A stretch of DNA of 64,000 nucleotides from Cocos nucifera (GCA_006176705.1 QRFJ01000056.1:1657352-1721351); one strand, 5' to 3'; positions 25,353 through 36,949 are shown, counted from the first letter of the stretch. A program made the numbers and translations. The notes: generated by a model not told the origin, from the sequence alone.

Positions 25353-26264
25353 TGCTCATCTTCATCGTTTATTATCTAAATAATTATCATTAGAGTATTA
25401 TCGCAAAAGATCACCTCGATCCGATGGTCCTAACTTTATCAATCAGAAAAATTTGATTTCGATGACCACAAATGATGATGTGATGATCTGATAGATGGAG
25501 ACCTTCGATGGATCCGAAAATCTGCAATGATGATCTCGGTTATGTTTGTAGCATACTATCAAAGTTTTACTTCAATCAGATATCGTTATCTTGATCAATT
25601 TGGTATAGATTAATTTCGATCGTTAAATGATAAACGAGTGATCAAAGGACTAGATGGTATCCGATTATGAGATAATTTCTTTTATAAATGATCTTAGCTA
25701 TTACTTTAATCATTTTTTATGATGATGATTATAAAATTTAACTTATGAAACTAAGAACGATCTAAAATTATACGTCGCCTGATAACCATTCTTAAACTTT
25801 GTTGATTGTTATGCTCGTGCTTTTGCAATATTTGCTTAACATGAATAGTTCATACAAAAATGATTTAAATTTTACTATCATCATCATATAAAATGATTAC
25901 AATTACTGCAAAGATTATTTAACTAAAAAATTATCTCATAATCGAACATCGTCTAGTCCTTTGATCGCTTGTTTCTAATTTAACGGCTAAAATCATTCCA
26001 TACTAAATTGACCATGATAATGATATTCGATTGAAGTAAAACTTTGATAGTATGCTACAAATATCATCGAGATTATCGTTGCAGATTTTTAGATCGATCG
26101 AAGGTCTCCATCTATCAGATCATTGCATCGTCATTTATGATCGTCGAAATTAAATTTTTCTGATCGATGAAGCTAGGGCCATCGGATTGAGGTGATCTTT
26201 TGTGATGACACTCTAATGGTAATTATTTAGGAGGAGGTTCGACTTCATCGACGATGAAGATTGA
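25353..26264. repeat. long imperfect inverted repeat (about 370-400 bp arms)
   Basis: The left arm (about 25353-25745) pairs with the right arm (about 25865-26264). GCAAAAGATCACCTCGATCC near 25403 matches, with few changes, the reverse complement of sequence near 26190. GATAGATGGAGACCTTCGAT (about 25491) pairs with sequence near 26110, and GATTATGAGATAATTT (about 25663) with sequence near 25935. The loop is roughly 120 bp. The sequence would fold into one large hairpin if transcribed. It may be a foldback element nested in the CACTA or a native part of it. Confidence 0.82.
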
Positions 26265-26649
26265 GTGAGAGATGGGCAGTCAGAAAGATGAGGAGAGGGT
26301 GGAGACAGACAAGAACAGGGGATCGCACACAGTCGAGCCGGCTCGGATATGCAACCAAGCCGACTCAGGTCTAGATCGAGCCGACTGGGGGAGGACCCAA
26401 GCCGAATGTCTCAAGTATGGAGTCGACTGTCTTAGGCATGAAGTCAGCCGTTAAGAGAACCTCCGATCACTAAGAGAACCCCATCTTATTGCTTTTGTTT
26501 ATTGCATTGCATAGCGATAGATCCATCAATTGATTAGTGTACATAATCTTTGGCATCCATATATTTATATATAATTATACAGATGGTACATAGACATATC
26601 TTTGATTATTATTCAACATATTATATTGATTAATATTCATTAATGTTGT

Positions 26650-27500
26650 AGATCATAATGGCATCAAAATACTATCTAGCTTTCACCCCTGTATCTCGAT
26701 GGGTTATGCGGAGTTCAGCATCTAAGAAGCAGTCGGAGCATACTCCATCCACCTTCGCATCGACTATTCAGGGATCTCCATCATCGGTATCTACTCCACT
26801 GACGGCATCTGCTCCACCGATATTTGAGCCTCCACCGTCATCTACATCTTCGATACATGCTACTCCATCGATATCTGAGCTTACATTTTTATTATATTAT
26901 TTATTTATTTTTTATATAGTATTTGTATACTTATATATCTGTATAACATATTTTCATTATAGGTATATCTTCCAGTCAGATATTTTGCGGTCTCATATGT
27001 ATGGCGCATGTATGAAACTACCAGTATTATGTGATGGTACAGTATGATGCAGAGAAGAGGCCAGTAGGAGAGACTGCATGGGAGATACATTCTTTTTTTG
27101 GAGTGCTTGTGAGGCGGTCAGATATTATTTTCATAAAGCCCAGAGACTAGAGATTGATAGATGATACTATCAGGAACCAGGTGTGGAAGGATATATGGGT
27201 AAGTGCATCTTAATTATATTTATATATTTTTAATATTTATACTATGTTTGATTAGAATAATTTTGTAACTGATTTTTGTTAACTTTGTGCAGAGGTACGA
27301 CTTTCCTGATCATGAGAGGGCTCAAGATGTCCGACTGAAGAAGATCGAAAAATTATACCGAGGCTACAAGATTAAACTCCACAGAGGATGGCTTGAGCAT
27401 CGATGAGACACTTCAGAGGAGCTTGTTCCTTGAATATAGGACTGTCCTCCGAGTCAGTAGGAGAGGATGGTTATACATTAGAGGAGCCAAGAGTTTGGGA
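26650..27500 (+). pseudogene. CACTA transposase fragment (Transposase_24-like), left part
   Basis: Frames here encode a Ser/Pro/Thr-rich leader beginning MASKYYLAFTPVSRW (from 26658). An AT-rich, intron-like stretch follows, then 'QVWKDIW' / 'RYDFPDHERAQDVRLKKIEK' / 'LYRGYKIKLHRGWL'. This resembles the conserved core of plant Transposase_24 domain proteins. An intron with GT-AG borders appears to interrupt it at about 27197-27292. Stops and frame changes indicate decay. Such proteins accompany the main transposase in plant CACTA elements; the TnpD-like enzyme itself was not seen. Confidence 0.55.
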
Positions 27501-27844
27501 TAAAATTACTAACTTTTAAATTTTTTTAATACGCTTAAAGTTATATTTAAATATTTTTTAAATATTTATTATTTATTTGAATACTTATTGTTCATGCAGA
27601 ATTTGATTGACGTTGGATTGAGCTGGAGTCGAGGAAGACGAGGTCGCCGTCGATGACCTATAAAGTAAAGTTTCGTCCGAAGTTGATAGTGGTGGCTCTG
27701 GTAGGACCCTTCGATGGTCAAGTTAGCTCTTCTGGCCAATAAAAATGGAGTGCTCAGAGAGGAGTTTGACAGAGTTTTAGGAAGGAAAAGAGAGATTAGA
27801 GAAAACGTATCTAGAGGATTCTTTTTTATAGACAGAGCCTGTTG

Positions 27845-27980
27845 TAACTGTCCTGATAAATGATCGTCGTAATCGTTCTAATAAATACCAATCGTAATCA
27901 TCCTGATAAATGACAATCGTAATCATTTTGATAAATGATAATCATAATTATCCTGATAAATGATAATTATAATAATTCAG
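27845..27980. repeat. 25-bp short tandem repeat within the left LTR
   Basis: About five copies of a unit like ATCCTGATAAATGACAATCG plus TAATC, with growing divergence toward the right. A shorter version recurs in the right LTR at about 35795-35900. Confidence 0.8.
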
Positions 27981-28004
27981 TATTGGGATTGCCTGTAGGA
28001 ATCC

Positions 28005-29000
28005 ATCTGAAGGAATAGTCCAGAAGAAGTTCGGCTCTTGTAGAAATTCGACTATTGGAGGAGTCTAGAAGGAGTTTGACTCCTGGAGGAATCCGACTGC
28101 TGCAGGAGTCCGGAAGGAGTTTGGCTTCCGAAGAAATTCGACTGCTGGAGGAGTTTGGAAGGAGTTCGGCTCTTGGAGGAATCCGACTATAGATAAAATT
28201 CGGAAGGAGTTGGGCTCTCATAGAAGTCCGACTGAAGGAAAAATTTGGAAGAAATTTAGCTCCCATAGAAGCCCGACTGCTGGAGGAGTCTAGAAGGAGT
28301 TCGACTTTCGTAGAAGTCCGACTGAAGAAGGAATCCAGAAGGAGTTCGGCTCCTGTAGAAGTCTGATTGAAGGAGGAATCTGGAAGGAGTTCGACTCCTA
28401 TAGAAGCCCAACTGAAGGAGGAATCCAAAAAAAGTTTGGCTCTCGTAGAAGCCCGATTGAGAAAGAAATCTGAAAGAAGTTCGACTTCTGTAGAAGCCTG
28501 ACTGCTGGAGGAGTCCGAAGGGGTTCGGCTCCTATAGAAGCCTGACTAAAGAAGAAATTCGGGAAGAAGTTTGGCTCTCATAGAAGCCTGACTGCTGGAG
28601 GAGTTCGGAAGGAGTTCGACTTTCATAGAAGCCCGACTAAAGAAGAAATGCAGAAGGAGTTTGACTTCCATAGAAGCCCGACTAAAGGAAAAATCTAAAA
28701 GGGGTTCGACTCCTATAGAAGTCCGACTGCTGGAGGAGTCTGGAAGGAGTTTGGCTCCCATAGAAGCCCGACCGAAGGAGAAATCTCAAAGAAGTTTGGC
28801 TCCCGTAGAAGCCCAACTATTGGAGGAGTTTGGCTCCCATAGAAGCCCGACTGCTGAAGGAGTTTGGAAGAAGTTCAGCTCCCACAGAAGCTTGACTGGA
28901 GGAGGAATTCGAAAGAAGTTTGGCTTCCATAGAAGTCCGACTGCTGGAAGAGTCCAGAAGGAGTTCGACTCCCATAGAAGCCCGACTGAAGGAGGAATCT
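28005..29000. repeat. 45-bp minisatellite in the left LTR
   Basis: The unit is close to GGAAGGAGTTCGACTCCCGT followed by AGAAGCCCGACTGAAGGAGGAATCC. Array length divided by 45 gives about 22 copies. Because 45 is a multiple of three, long frames stay open on both strands, giving artefactual peptides with 15-residue repeats. No real gene is implied. Confidence 0.9.
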
Positions 29001-29339
29001 GGAAGGAGTTCGACCGCTAGGAAAGTTCGGCTGGGGCTTCACCGCTAAGGAGTTCGATTGGGTTCAGAGTCCAGCTAGAGGAGTTCGACCACTAGATGAG
29101 TTCGACCATTGGAGGAGAATATTTTCGATCGAAGCTCTTCCATGATTACCAACTGCATTTGGCTAAGCACCAGACTGGACTTCGATGGGAGTGGGCTTTA
29201 TCCCCAACAATAGTCCCTCTACTTTTGAGTCCAAAACTCGAAGAAAGAAAGTACAAAAAGGTCGATAGTCGAAGTCCTCTTGAGGGCTCTGCACCAATTT
29301 AGGTTGAAACTCGAAAGAGATCTTATCTCCAATTATTGT

Positions 29340-29910
29340 CAAGCATAATAGGGCCATCGTCGGGGTCTTTCCTCTGATCCCATCTAAGATGAATGAGATC
29401 TTTGATTTTGCTCACGTTAGGATGAGGTCCTCCTCTCGTTCTTAACAGACTGTGGGGGCACATAAGGGCCGTTGTCAGGGCCTCTCTTCCTATCTCATCT
29501 AAAATGAATGTGGCCTTCGACTTTGTTCACGTTAGGACGAGTCCTCCTCCTATTCCTAATGGGCTGTGGGGGCACATAAGGGCCATTGTTAGAAACCTCT
29601 CCTCCATCTCATCTAAAATGAATGAGGTCTTCGACTTTGCTCATGTTAGGACGAGGTCTTTCTCCTATTCCTAACGGACTATGGGGGCACATAAGGATCA
29701 TTGTCAGGACCTCTCCCTCCATCTCGTCTAAAATGAAATGAGGCCTTCGACTTTGCTCACATTAGGACGAGATCTTCCTCCTGTTTCTAATGGACTGTGA
29801 GGGCACATAAGGGCCATTGTCAGGGCCTCTCTTCCCATCTCGTCTAAAATGAATGAGGTCTTTGACTTTGCTCACGTTAGGATGAGGTCCTCCTCCTATT
29901 CCTAACATGG
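29340..29910. repeat. 115-bp tandem repeat between integrase and 3' LTR of element 2
   Basis: About five copies, each carrying GGGGGCACATAAGGGCC and CTCACGTTAGGACGAG. The spacing of the CACATAAGG motif is about 115 bp (near 29459, 29574, 29688 and 29804). It occupies the pol-to-LTR spacer, where Tat elements often carry variable tandem repeats. Confidence 0.88.
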
Positions 29911-29989
29911 CCACTTCTAATTGCTTCTTTTCTATCATCACATAATTTTTGCACTAAAAAATAATAATGTTGAAATGAAGGAGTTTTAT

Positions 29990-31343
29990 TGCAGAAAAAT
30001 TATTGGTAGTACATCCTCAGATTTTCTAAGTTCCAAGGTTATGGGAGCGTTATTCCTTCGCGCTCCTTCAGACGATAAGTTTTAGGCCGAACGACCTCCA
30101 CCACTTCATACGGACCTTCCTAATTTGGGATAAGCTTCTCCTGACTCTGAGGTTGAGAGACGACAACTCGCTGAAGCACTAAGTCCTCCACTCTGAATGT
30201 TTTACTTCTGACTCTGAAGTTATAGTACCGGGCTATCTTTCATCTGTAGGCTACCATCCGAACATGAGCTTTCTTTCTTTTTTCTTCCAACAGGTTAAGA
30301 TTGACTCTGAGGTCCTGTGGATTATGCTGCTCATTGAAGGCCATGACCCGTACTGATGGAAGCTTAAATTCAACTGAGATTACTGCCTCTATTCCAAAGG
30401 CCAAGATGAATGGTATTTTTTTAATTGACAGCCTTTGAGTAGTTCGGTATGTCCAGAGGATGTGGTAGAGTTCGTCCATCCAAACCTCCTTTGCTCTATT
30501 AAGTCTTATCTTGATGCCTTGCAACAGAATCTGATTGGTCACTTCAGCTTCCCCATTTACCTATAGGTGAGCTACCGATGTGAAGTGGTGGAAGATGTTT
30601 AGGTTTTCGCAAAATTCGGCGAACCTCATCCCGATGAATTATCGCCTATTATCGGTTATAAGAATTCGGAGCAGACCAAATCGGTAGACTTTTGACTTTC
30701 AGATGAAGTTTTATACCTTAGCCTCGGTAATTTTGGCCAGTGGTTCGGCTTCGATCCATTTGGTGAAGTAGTCGATCGCGATCAGAAGAAACTTCCGTTG
30801 CCCTATTGCCGTTGGAAAAAAGCCAAGTATGTCCACTCTCCACTACGTAAATGGCCAAGGCACGCTTAGCGGAGTAAGCTTGGACGTCGATTGTCTTTGT
30901 ATGTTTGTATTCTTCTAACAGCGATCATATTTCTTAACATACTCCATAGAATCATGGTACAAGGTCAGCCAATAGTATCCTTGCTGAAGTAGCTTTTGCG
31001 ATAGGGACCTAGCTCTTACATGACTTCCATAGATTCTCTCGTGCACTTTTCATAATACGAAGTTGGCTTCTGAAGATCAGAGATATCTCAGCAGTGGTAG
31101 TGAATACGACCTCTTATATAACCTGCCCTCGTACAAAACGTATCGAGAGATTTGATTCTTGAGTTTTCGAGCTTCTTTCGAATCATGAGGAAGGACTCCC
31201 TCCTTAAGATAGGCAACCAACAGGTTAATCCAGCTCAGCTCGAGTTTCGTCTGCAAAATGACCTGTGATTCCTCTGGGCTTGAGCACTTCAGAGTCTCAA
31301 AAAATACTTCTTTGGATAGTTCAATTGGAGCTGAAGTGGCCAA
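29990..31343 (-). pseudogene. integrase of element 2
   Basis: Reading leftward: the end of the preceding linker and an H2C2 zinc-binding region (about 31100-30900), a DDE core (about 30890-30540) with the 'NGEAEVTNQILLQG' segment that carries the catalytic E, then a C-terminal region (30542-30240) with 'YHILWTYRTT' and 'IPFILAFGIEAV'. A final basic region ends with a 'LENLRMYYQ'-like tail near 30000. Integrase inserts the cDNA into the host genome. Several stops interrupt it, mostly in the core. Confidence 0.85.
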
Positions 31344-31385
31344 CTTAGAGAGAAGGTTGGCTCTTATATTTTCTGCCTTCGGAAT

Positions 31386-31925
31386 CTATCGAATGCCGAA
31401 ACAGTTGAAGGCCAGAGTCAAGTCCTTTACTTTCTTAAGATATTTCATCATACTTTTCTCTTGCACTTCATAGCTGCCACTAACTTGGCCGACCACTAAT
31501 TGAAAATCGCTGTAGACTTGAAGCCGATCTACTTTTAATTCTCTTACAATTTTTAATCCGACGATCAGCGCTTTATACTCGATCCCATTATTAGTCGTAG
31601 AAAATTCGAAGTGCAATGCATACTCGATGATGACTCCATCGGGGTTAACTAAGACCAACCCCGCATCCGCTCCAGTAGAGTTGGACGAACCATCCACGTA
31701 TAGAGCTCAAAAACCTTCAAAAAGATTGGTTGTCTCTTCAAGGAGGCTCGGTTGTGACAGCAGAGCGTCGGTCTCGTTCTGTTCAAGCTCGGCATCATTA
31801 GAAATCGTACACTCCACTACAAAATCTGCTAATATCTGGGCTTTGATTGATGGTCGGGGTTGATAATTGATATCGAATTTCATGAGCTCGATTGCCCATT
31901 TTACGATTCTCCCGGAAGCGTCCAT
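31386..31925 (-). pseudogene. archaeal-type RNase H domain of element 2
   Basis: It shows 'MDGSSNSTGADAGLVL' (the D-G-S-x-N motif intact), 'NNGIEYKALIVGLKIVRELK', and 'VYSDFQLVVGQVSGSYE' with the catalytic aspartate retained. The upstream segment 'RIVKWAIELMKFDINYQPR' links to the first RNase H. This second RNase H is diagnostic for Tat-clade elements. Its motifs are better preserved than in element 1, so this copy is probably younger. Confidence 0.88.
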
Positions 31926-32039
31926 TCACTGAAGGACTGTCTTTATTGGTTGATCCATGAGGACCGTTATGGTGTGCCCCTGAAAGTAAGATCGGAGCCT
32001 CCTGACAGTAATTAGAAGAGAGTAAGCCAATTTTTCTAG

Positions 32040-33119
32040 CTTAGAATATCTGGTCTCTGCATCCCTTAGGACTCGATTTATGTAGTAGACCGATCGTTGT
32101 ATCTTCGCTTCCTCCTAGACTAAGACTGCTGCCAAGACCGTCAGAGAGATCGTTAGGTACAAGAATAATTCTTCTTTAGATTCAGACTTTGTCAGTAGTG
32201 GGAGCGAGCTGAGATAGTTTTTGAGTTTCTCAAATGCTCGTTGGCATTTCATCGTCCAGCAGAAATTCTTTGATTGCTTGAAAACTTGGAAGAAGGACAT
32301 GCATCACTCGGTCGATCTCGAGATGAAGTGATTTAGGAACGCCACTTTTTTAGTCAAACGCTAAACTTTTTTTATTATCTTTGGAGCGGTCATCTCTTGA
32401 ATGGCTCAAATTTTCTCTGAATTTGCTTCAATCCTATGCCTCGATACCATAAACCCCAGAAACTTTTCAGATGTCACACCAAAGGTGCACTTAGTTGGGT
32501 TCAGCTTCATCTTATGCTTTCTGAGTGCACTGAAGATCTCTTCAAGGTCAGCAAGGTGGTTTATAGAAGCTTGACTTTTGGTGAGCATGTCATTCACATA
32601 CACCTTCATATTATGGTCGATCTACTCCTTGAAGATTTTGTTGATCAGGCACTGGTAAGTTGCCTCTACATTCTTGAGCCCAAAGGGTATAACCCTATAA
32701 TAGTAAAGACCACGGTCAGTAACAAAAGTAGTTTTCTCCTCATCCTCTAGCACCATCCGTATCTGATTATAGCCGGAGAAGGCATCCATGAAGGTGAGAA
32801 GCTCATGGCCCAAGGTTGCGTCTACCAGTTGATCAATCCTAGGAAGAAGGTAGCTATCCTTTGGACAGACTTTGTTCAGCTTTTTGAAGTCTATACACAT
32901 CCTCCACTTATTATTAGCCTTTTTGACGAGGACTACGTTTGAGACCCAGATCGGATAGTTGACTTTTTGGATGAATCCAGCTTTGAAGAGCTTGTCTACT
33001 TCTTCCATAATTGCTTTCTGCCTCTCTGGCGTGTGGCTGCATAGTTTCTCTTTTATCGATCGATACTTTGGATCAATGGTCAGCCAATATTTCATAAATT
33101 TGGCATCAATTTCTGGCAT
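32040..33119 (-). pseudogene. reverse transcriptase and first RNase H of element 2
   Basis: The frame from 33119 to 32622 covers most of RT: 'WVSNVVLVKKANNKWRMCID', 'FMDAFSGYNQI' (block A aspartate present), 'VIPFGLKN' and 'YQCLINKIF'. A frame change follows near 32620. The next frame (32609-32406) has block C as Y-V-N-D rather than Y-V-D-D, then 'LNPTKCTFGV' and 'FLGFMVS'. RNase H lies at about 32300-32040 ('CQRAFEKLKNYLSSLPLLTK'). RT copies the element RNA into DNA; this copy is inactive. Confidence 0.9.
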
Positions 33120-33530
33120 ATCCGCTGGGGCCCATGCAAAGACGTCCGCATTCTTTTCGAGAAAAGTGATGAGTTACTCTCAAACCTCGTTCCCTAAGTT
33201 AGAGCCGATCTGTACAGCATGCTTCGCATTTCCATCGTTCAAGGGTACAGATATGAGATCCTCCATAGGCTCATCTCGCTCCTCGATAAGGTCGTCACGA
33301 ACATTTAGTCCATCAATTGGATAAGGGTCGAACTATTTTTTCTTATGCAGGGCGATTAAGTAGCAGTGTCTTGTCAGAGCTTGATCTCTTCTGACCTCTT
33401 CGATCCCGTAATTCATCAAAAACTTTATCTTCAAATAATAAGTTGATACCACTGTTTGAAGTGCATTTAAACCAGATCGATCGAAAATAGCATTATAGAC
33501 AGATGGAGTCCTTACCACTAAAAAATTGAT

Positions 33531-33896
33531 CTATGCCTTTGCCAGCTTCGAACGTTGCTCTGCAGTCACAGCCAAAGTTATTATGCCCTCGACTGATATG
33601 GCATCGCCAATGAAGCTTATCAACGAAGAGTTCATAGGTCCCAAGTGGTTATTGAGTAAGAACATTTTTGAAAAAATATCATAAAATAATACGTCAGTCG
33701 AGCTTTCATTATCTACCAAAATGCAGCGTACATCATAATCGACAATGTTTAAAGAGATTACAATCGCATCATTATGCGAAAACTGGACCCCCAGAGCATC
33801 TACCTTTATGAAGGTTAGGGGTTCTCCAGTTCTCCATCTCTTTACTAATCCCTCGGATCTGCTGACCTCTCCTTGCTGAAGTCCCCCCAAGATCAT
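33531..33896 (-). pseudogene. aspartic protease of element 2, active-site glycine changed
   Basis: The frame 33896-33531 includes 'MILGGLQQGEVSRSE' and the protease active-site region 'CILVDNESSTDVLFYDIFS'. Elements 1 and 3 have D-N-G at the active site; here it is D-N-E. Replacing that glycine should disable the enzyme that cuts the gag-pol polyprotein. The rest of the domain is continuous. Confidence 0.8.
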
Positions 33897-33989
33897 GTTG
33901 ATGATGCCGAGAGATGGCCGATCTCCTTATTGATCCTTCCCTCTTGGTGGCTCAAGCTGCGGCAATGCCCTCAATCGATCTTTCCATCC

Positions 33990-34930
33990 TTCAGGCCATC
34001 ATCGCAAGAATCGACCTAGTCTACCTAACCTAATGAGCTCCTCGATCTCATCCTGAAGTTGGATACACTCCTCAGTGTCGTGACCATGATCACGATTATA
34101 AAGGCAGAACTTGTTAGGATTGTACTTGCTGGGGTGAGAGTGCATCCTTTTTGATTTCGGTAGTTACTTCCTGATTTTCATCAGCACTTGAATTTTTGGA
34201 GCATTGAGAGGGACGTAGTTGTAAAATCTTCATTGGGGAGAACTCTACCGTGTCCTTCTATCCGGGCTTCCCTACCTCCGAGCCCAGGGAGGAGTTCAGA
34301 CTCGCTCTCGCTTAAAGGAAGTTTGGGAGCACCATCGAGCTTCGCTCGACTTTCCTTCCTCGATGGGCCCACCCGACTTACCGATTTGCCACTTACTAAA
34401 GGCTTCATCGTCCGTGGCCTTGAAGGCCTCTTCAGTTCGAGCGTAACCTTCAGTCCGAGCTAACAGATTAGCAAAGTTTTTGGGGTACTTCTTCTCTAGA
34501 AAGAATAGCAAATCATTTTTCTGGAGGTTGCCCTTGAGTGCGGTCATTACGACTGATTGGTCTAGATTCTGGACCTTCAATGCAGTGGCATTAAATTGGA
34601 TGACATAAGCCTGGATGGATTCTTCCTCCTTCTGCTTGATGTTCATCAGAAAATTCAAATCTCGGTGTGGATGTCGGCTGCTGACGAAGTGAGCCACGAA
34701 CTGATGGCTCATCAGATAAAAAAAAAAATGGTACCCAGCTTAAGTGCCAAGTACCAATTTCTAGCGGCTCCCTTGAGGATGGACGGAAAAGCTCGGCACA
34801 AAATAGCGTCTGGCGCACCATGGAGCAACATCATTGTCTGAAAGACCTCCAGGTGATCAACTGGATCGGTGATTCCATCATAACTCTCGAACTGCGGGAG
34901 CTTAAAGTTTGGCGAGATTGATTCCTGCAT
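33990..34930 (-). pseudogene. gag polyprotein of element 2
   Basis: The first frame (34930-34712) begins MQESISPNFKLPQFESYDG, then 'HLEVFQTMMLLHGAPDAILC' and 'GAARNWYLAL'. It shifts into a second frame (34712-34296) with 'MNIKQKEEESIQAYVIQFN' and 'FLEKKYPKNFANLLARTEGY'. Downstream in a further frame, near 34110-34030, comes 'CLYNRDHGHDTEEC', a zinc-knuckle-like C-H-C motif. Order and content are typical gypsy capsid and nucleocapsid. A poly(A/T) run near 34721-34730 probably caused the first frameshift. Confidence 0.82.
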
Positions 34931-35543
34931 GATCCTCTAAGAAAAAGAAGGATCAGTACGAATATCATTACCGTGTGAGGAGGGAGTATGATGGAGCTCT
35001 TCGATTCATCGGCTTATTTCTAGGAGCCTTTGATTCAGAAGATCTTCATGATCGTTGATCTTCAGGGTTTTCTGATGGAACGGGCGCGAAGCTTCCCCCT
35101 GGGTCGAGTCGTGGTTCGAGCAAGGGTCCTCCATCCTCTGCTTTCCCTTTTCAGAGATCAGAGGCTGGGTAGCCGAGGTCGATCATTCTCAGATCGGACC
35201 ATGAAACTCCGGAGAAGCCTACTCTGGTCAAACTGGTACTGGGGCCTGTCGATATATGGTCTGCATCGCCTCTGCGAGACCATGAACCTATTGGACCAAC
35301 AGTTGAACTGCTCTGCATCCACCATGGTTATAGGTGGAGCTCGAGTTACAAGAGCTGGAGCGGATGTATCTGGATGGGATCTGGCTGCAGAGACTGTTGA
35401 TCGTCAGATCGAAGCTTTCTTGGGAGGCATTTTTTTTGGGAAGAACTCTAGAGAGAAAGAAGAGAGATCGCTGCTGAGCACTCCTTTAAGATCAAGAAAA
35501 TCTCAGGAATAGAGAGCCCTTCCTCTAACACCAATTCTGTTGG
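34931..35543 (-). other. leader and primer-binding site of element 2
   Basis: The untranslated leader between the right LTR and gag. On the minus strand at 35533-35522 it reads TGGTGTTAGAGG, which resembles the initiator-Met tRNA primer site (TGGTATCAGAGC) with changes, about 10 bp from the LTR. Element 3 has a matching site (TGGCGCTAGAGG). ORFs on the opposite strand here look like chance. Confidence 0.65.
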
Positions 35544-36946
35544 TGTAGAATTTGATTGATGCCGGATCAAGCTAGAGTCGAGGAAAATGAGGTCGCCTCC
35601 AGTGACCTACAAAATAAAGTTCCATCCAGAATCGATGGTGGTGGCTCTGGTAGAACCCTCCGACAGTCAAGTTAGCTCTTCTGACCAATAAAAATGGAGT
35701 GCTCAAAGAGGAGTTCAGCAGAGTTTTGAAAAGAAAAAGAGAGCTTAGAGAAAACATATCAAGAGGGTCCCTTTTTATAGATAGAGCTTATTGTAACTGT
35801 CCTGGTAAATGACCGTCGTAATCATCCTGATAAATGCCAATCGTAATCATCATAATAAATGACAATCGTAACTATCCTGATAAATCATAATTGTAACCAT
35901 TCAGTAGTGGGATTGCCTGTAGGAATCGATCTGAAGGAATAGTTCGGAAGGAGTTCGACTTCTGTAGAAATCCGATTGCTGGAAGAGTCCGGAAGGAGTT
36001 TGGCTCCTGAAGAAATTCGACTGTTGGAGGAGTTCGGAAGGAGTTCGGCTCTTGAAGAAATCCGACTGTTGGAGGAGTCCGGAAGGAATTCGGCTCCTGG
36101 AGGAATTCGACTGCAGGTGGAATTTGGAAGGAATTCGACTGTAGGTGGAATTCGGAAGGAGCTCGACTCCCGTAGAAGCCCGACTGAAGGAAAAATTCGG
36201 AAGAAGTTCGGCTCCCATAGAAGCCCGACTGCTGGAGGAGTTCGGAAGGAGTTTGACTCCCGTAGAAGCCCAACTGAAGGAGGAATCCGAAAGAAGTTCG
36301 ACTCTCGTAGAAGCCCGACTACTGGAGGAGTTCGGAAGGGGTTCAGCTCCCGTAGAAGCCTGACTGAAGGAAGAATCTGGAAGGATTCGGCTCTTATAGA
36401 AGCCCGACTGAAGGAGGAATTAAGAAGGAGTTTGGTTTCTGTAGAAGCCTGACTGAAGGAGGAATTCGAAAGAAGTTTAGCTCCCATAGAAGCCCGACTG
36501 CTGGAGAAGTCCGGAAGGAGTTCGACTTTCGTTGAATTCCGACTGAAGGAGGAGTCTGGAAGAAGTTTGACTCCCATAGAAGCCCGACTGAAGGCAAAAT
36601 TTGGAAGAAGTTTGGCTCCCGTAGAAGCCCGACTGAAGGAGAAATTTGGAAGAAATTTGGCTCCTGTAGAAGCCCGACCGCTAGAGGAGTCCAGAAGGAG
36701 TTCAGCTCTCATAGAAGTCTGACTGAAAGAGGAATCTGGAAGGAGTTCGGCCGCTGGGAAAGTTCAGCTGGAGCTCGACCGCTGAGGAGTTCGATTGGAT
36801 TCGGAGTCTTGCTGGAGGAGTTCGGCCACTGGATGAGTTCGACCGCTGGAGGAGAATATTTTCGATCGAAGCTCTTTCATGATTATCAGCTGCATTAGGC
36901 TAAGCATCAGGCTGAACTTCGATGGGAGTGGAGTTTATCCTCAACA
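35544..36946 (-). repeat. LTR of element 2 (right; 5' LTR in element orientation)
   Basis: 1403 bp, starting TGTAGAATTTGATTG and ending TCCTCAACA on the plus strand. On the minus strand a TATA box (TCTATAAAAAGGGACCC, near 35785-35767) is well preserved. It aligns throughout with the left LTR except for minisatellite copy number. Confidence 0.9.
35930..36745. repeat. 45-bp minisatellite in the right LTR
   Basis: The same 45-bp unit as in the left LTR; about 18 copies by length. Open frames on both strands, up to 275 residues, are repeat artefacts. Confidence 0.9.
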
Positions 36947-36949
36947 CTT

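Larger units (their letters stand above)
27595..29209 (-). repeat. LTR of element 2 (left; 3' LTR in element orientation)
   Basis: 1615 bp, beginning TGCAGAATTTGATTG and ending CCCCAACA on the plus strand. On the minus strand a TATA box (TCTATAAAAAAGAATCC, near 27835-27819) lies between the U3 minisatellite and the R/U5 part. The LTR is about 212 bp longer than its partner because its 45-bp array has more copies. Confidence 0.9.
27595..36946 (-). mobile_element. Ty3/gypsy LTR retrotransposon, Tat type (element 2), inside the CACTA transposase
   Basis: LTRs at 27595-29209 and 35544-36946 flank a full internal region on the minus strand: primer-binding site, leader, gag, protease, RT, RNase H, archaeal-type RNase H, integrase, a tandem-repeat zone and a polypurine tract (on the plus strand, CCCTCT just right of 29209). 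LTR ends are TG...CA on both strands. No clean target-site duplication is visible (GTTCA left, CTTGT right), so one end may have changed after insertion. Frames carry several stops. The element separates the N- and C-terminal parts of the CACTA transposase gene, so it inserted later than the CACTA. Confidence 0.92.

Noticed and set aside
28005..29000. Possible CRISPR-like array of regular repeats
   Set aside because: Units are contiguous without unique spacers and lie in a plant LTR, so it is a minisatellite.
35030..35512. 160-codon plus-strand frame in the leader of element 2
   Set aside because: It is antisense to the leader, has no recognisable domain and no counterpart in element 3.
35885..36712. 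A 275-codon open frame and several shorter ones in the LTR of element 2
   Set aside because: They are produced by the 45-bp tandem repeat, which stays open in several frames; no start context or conserved protein supports them.
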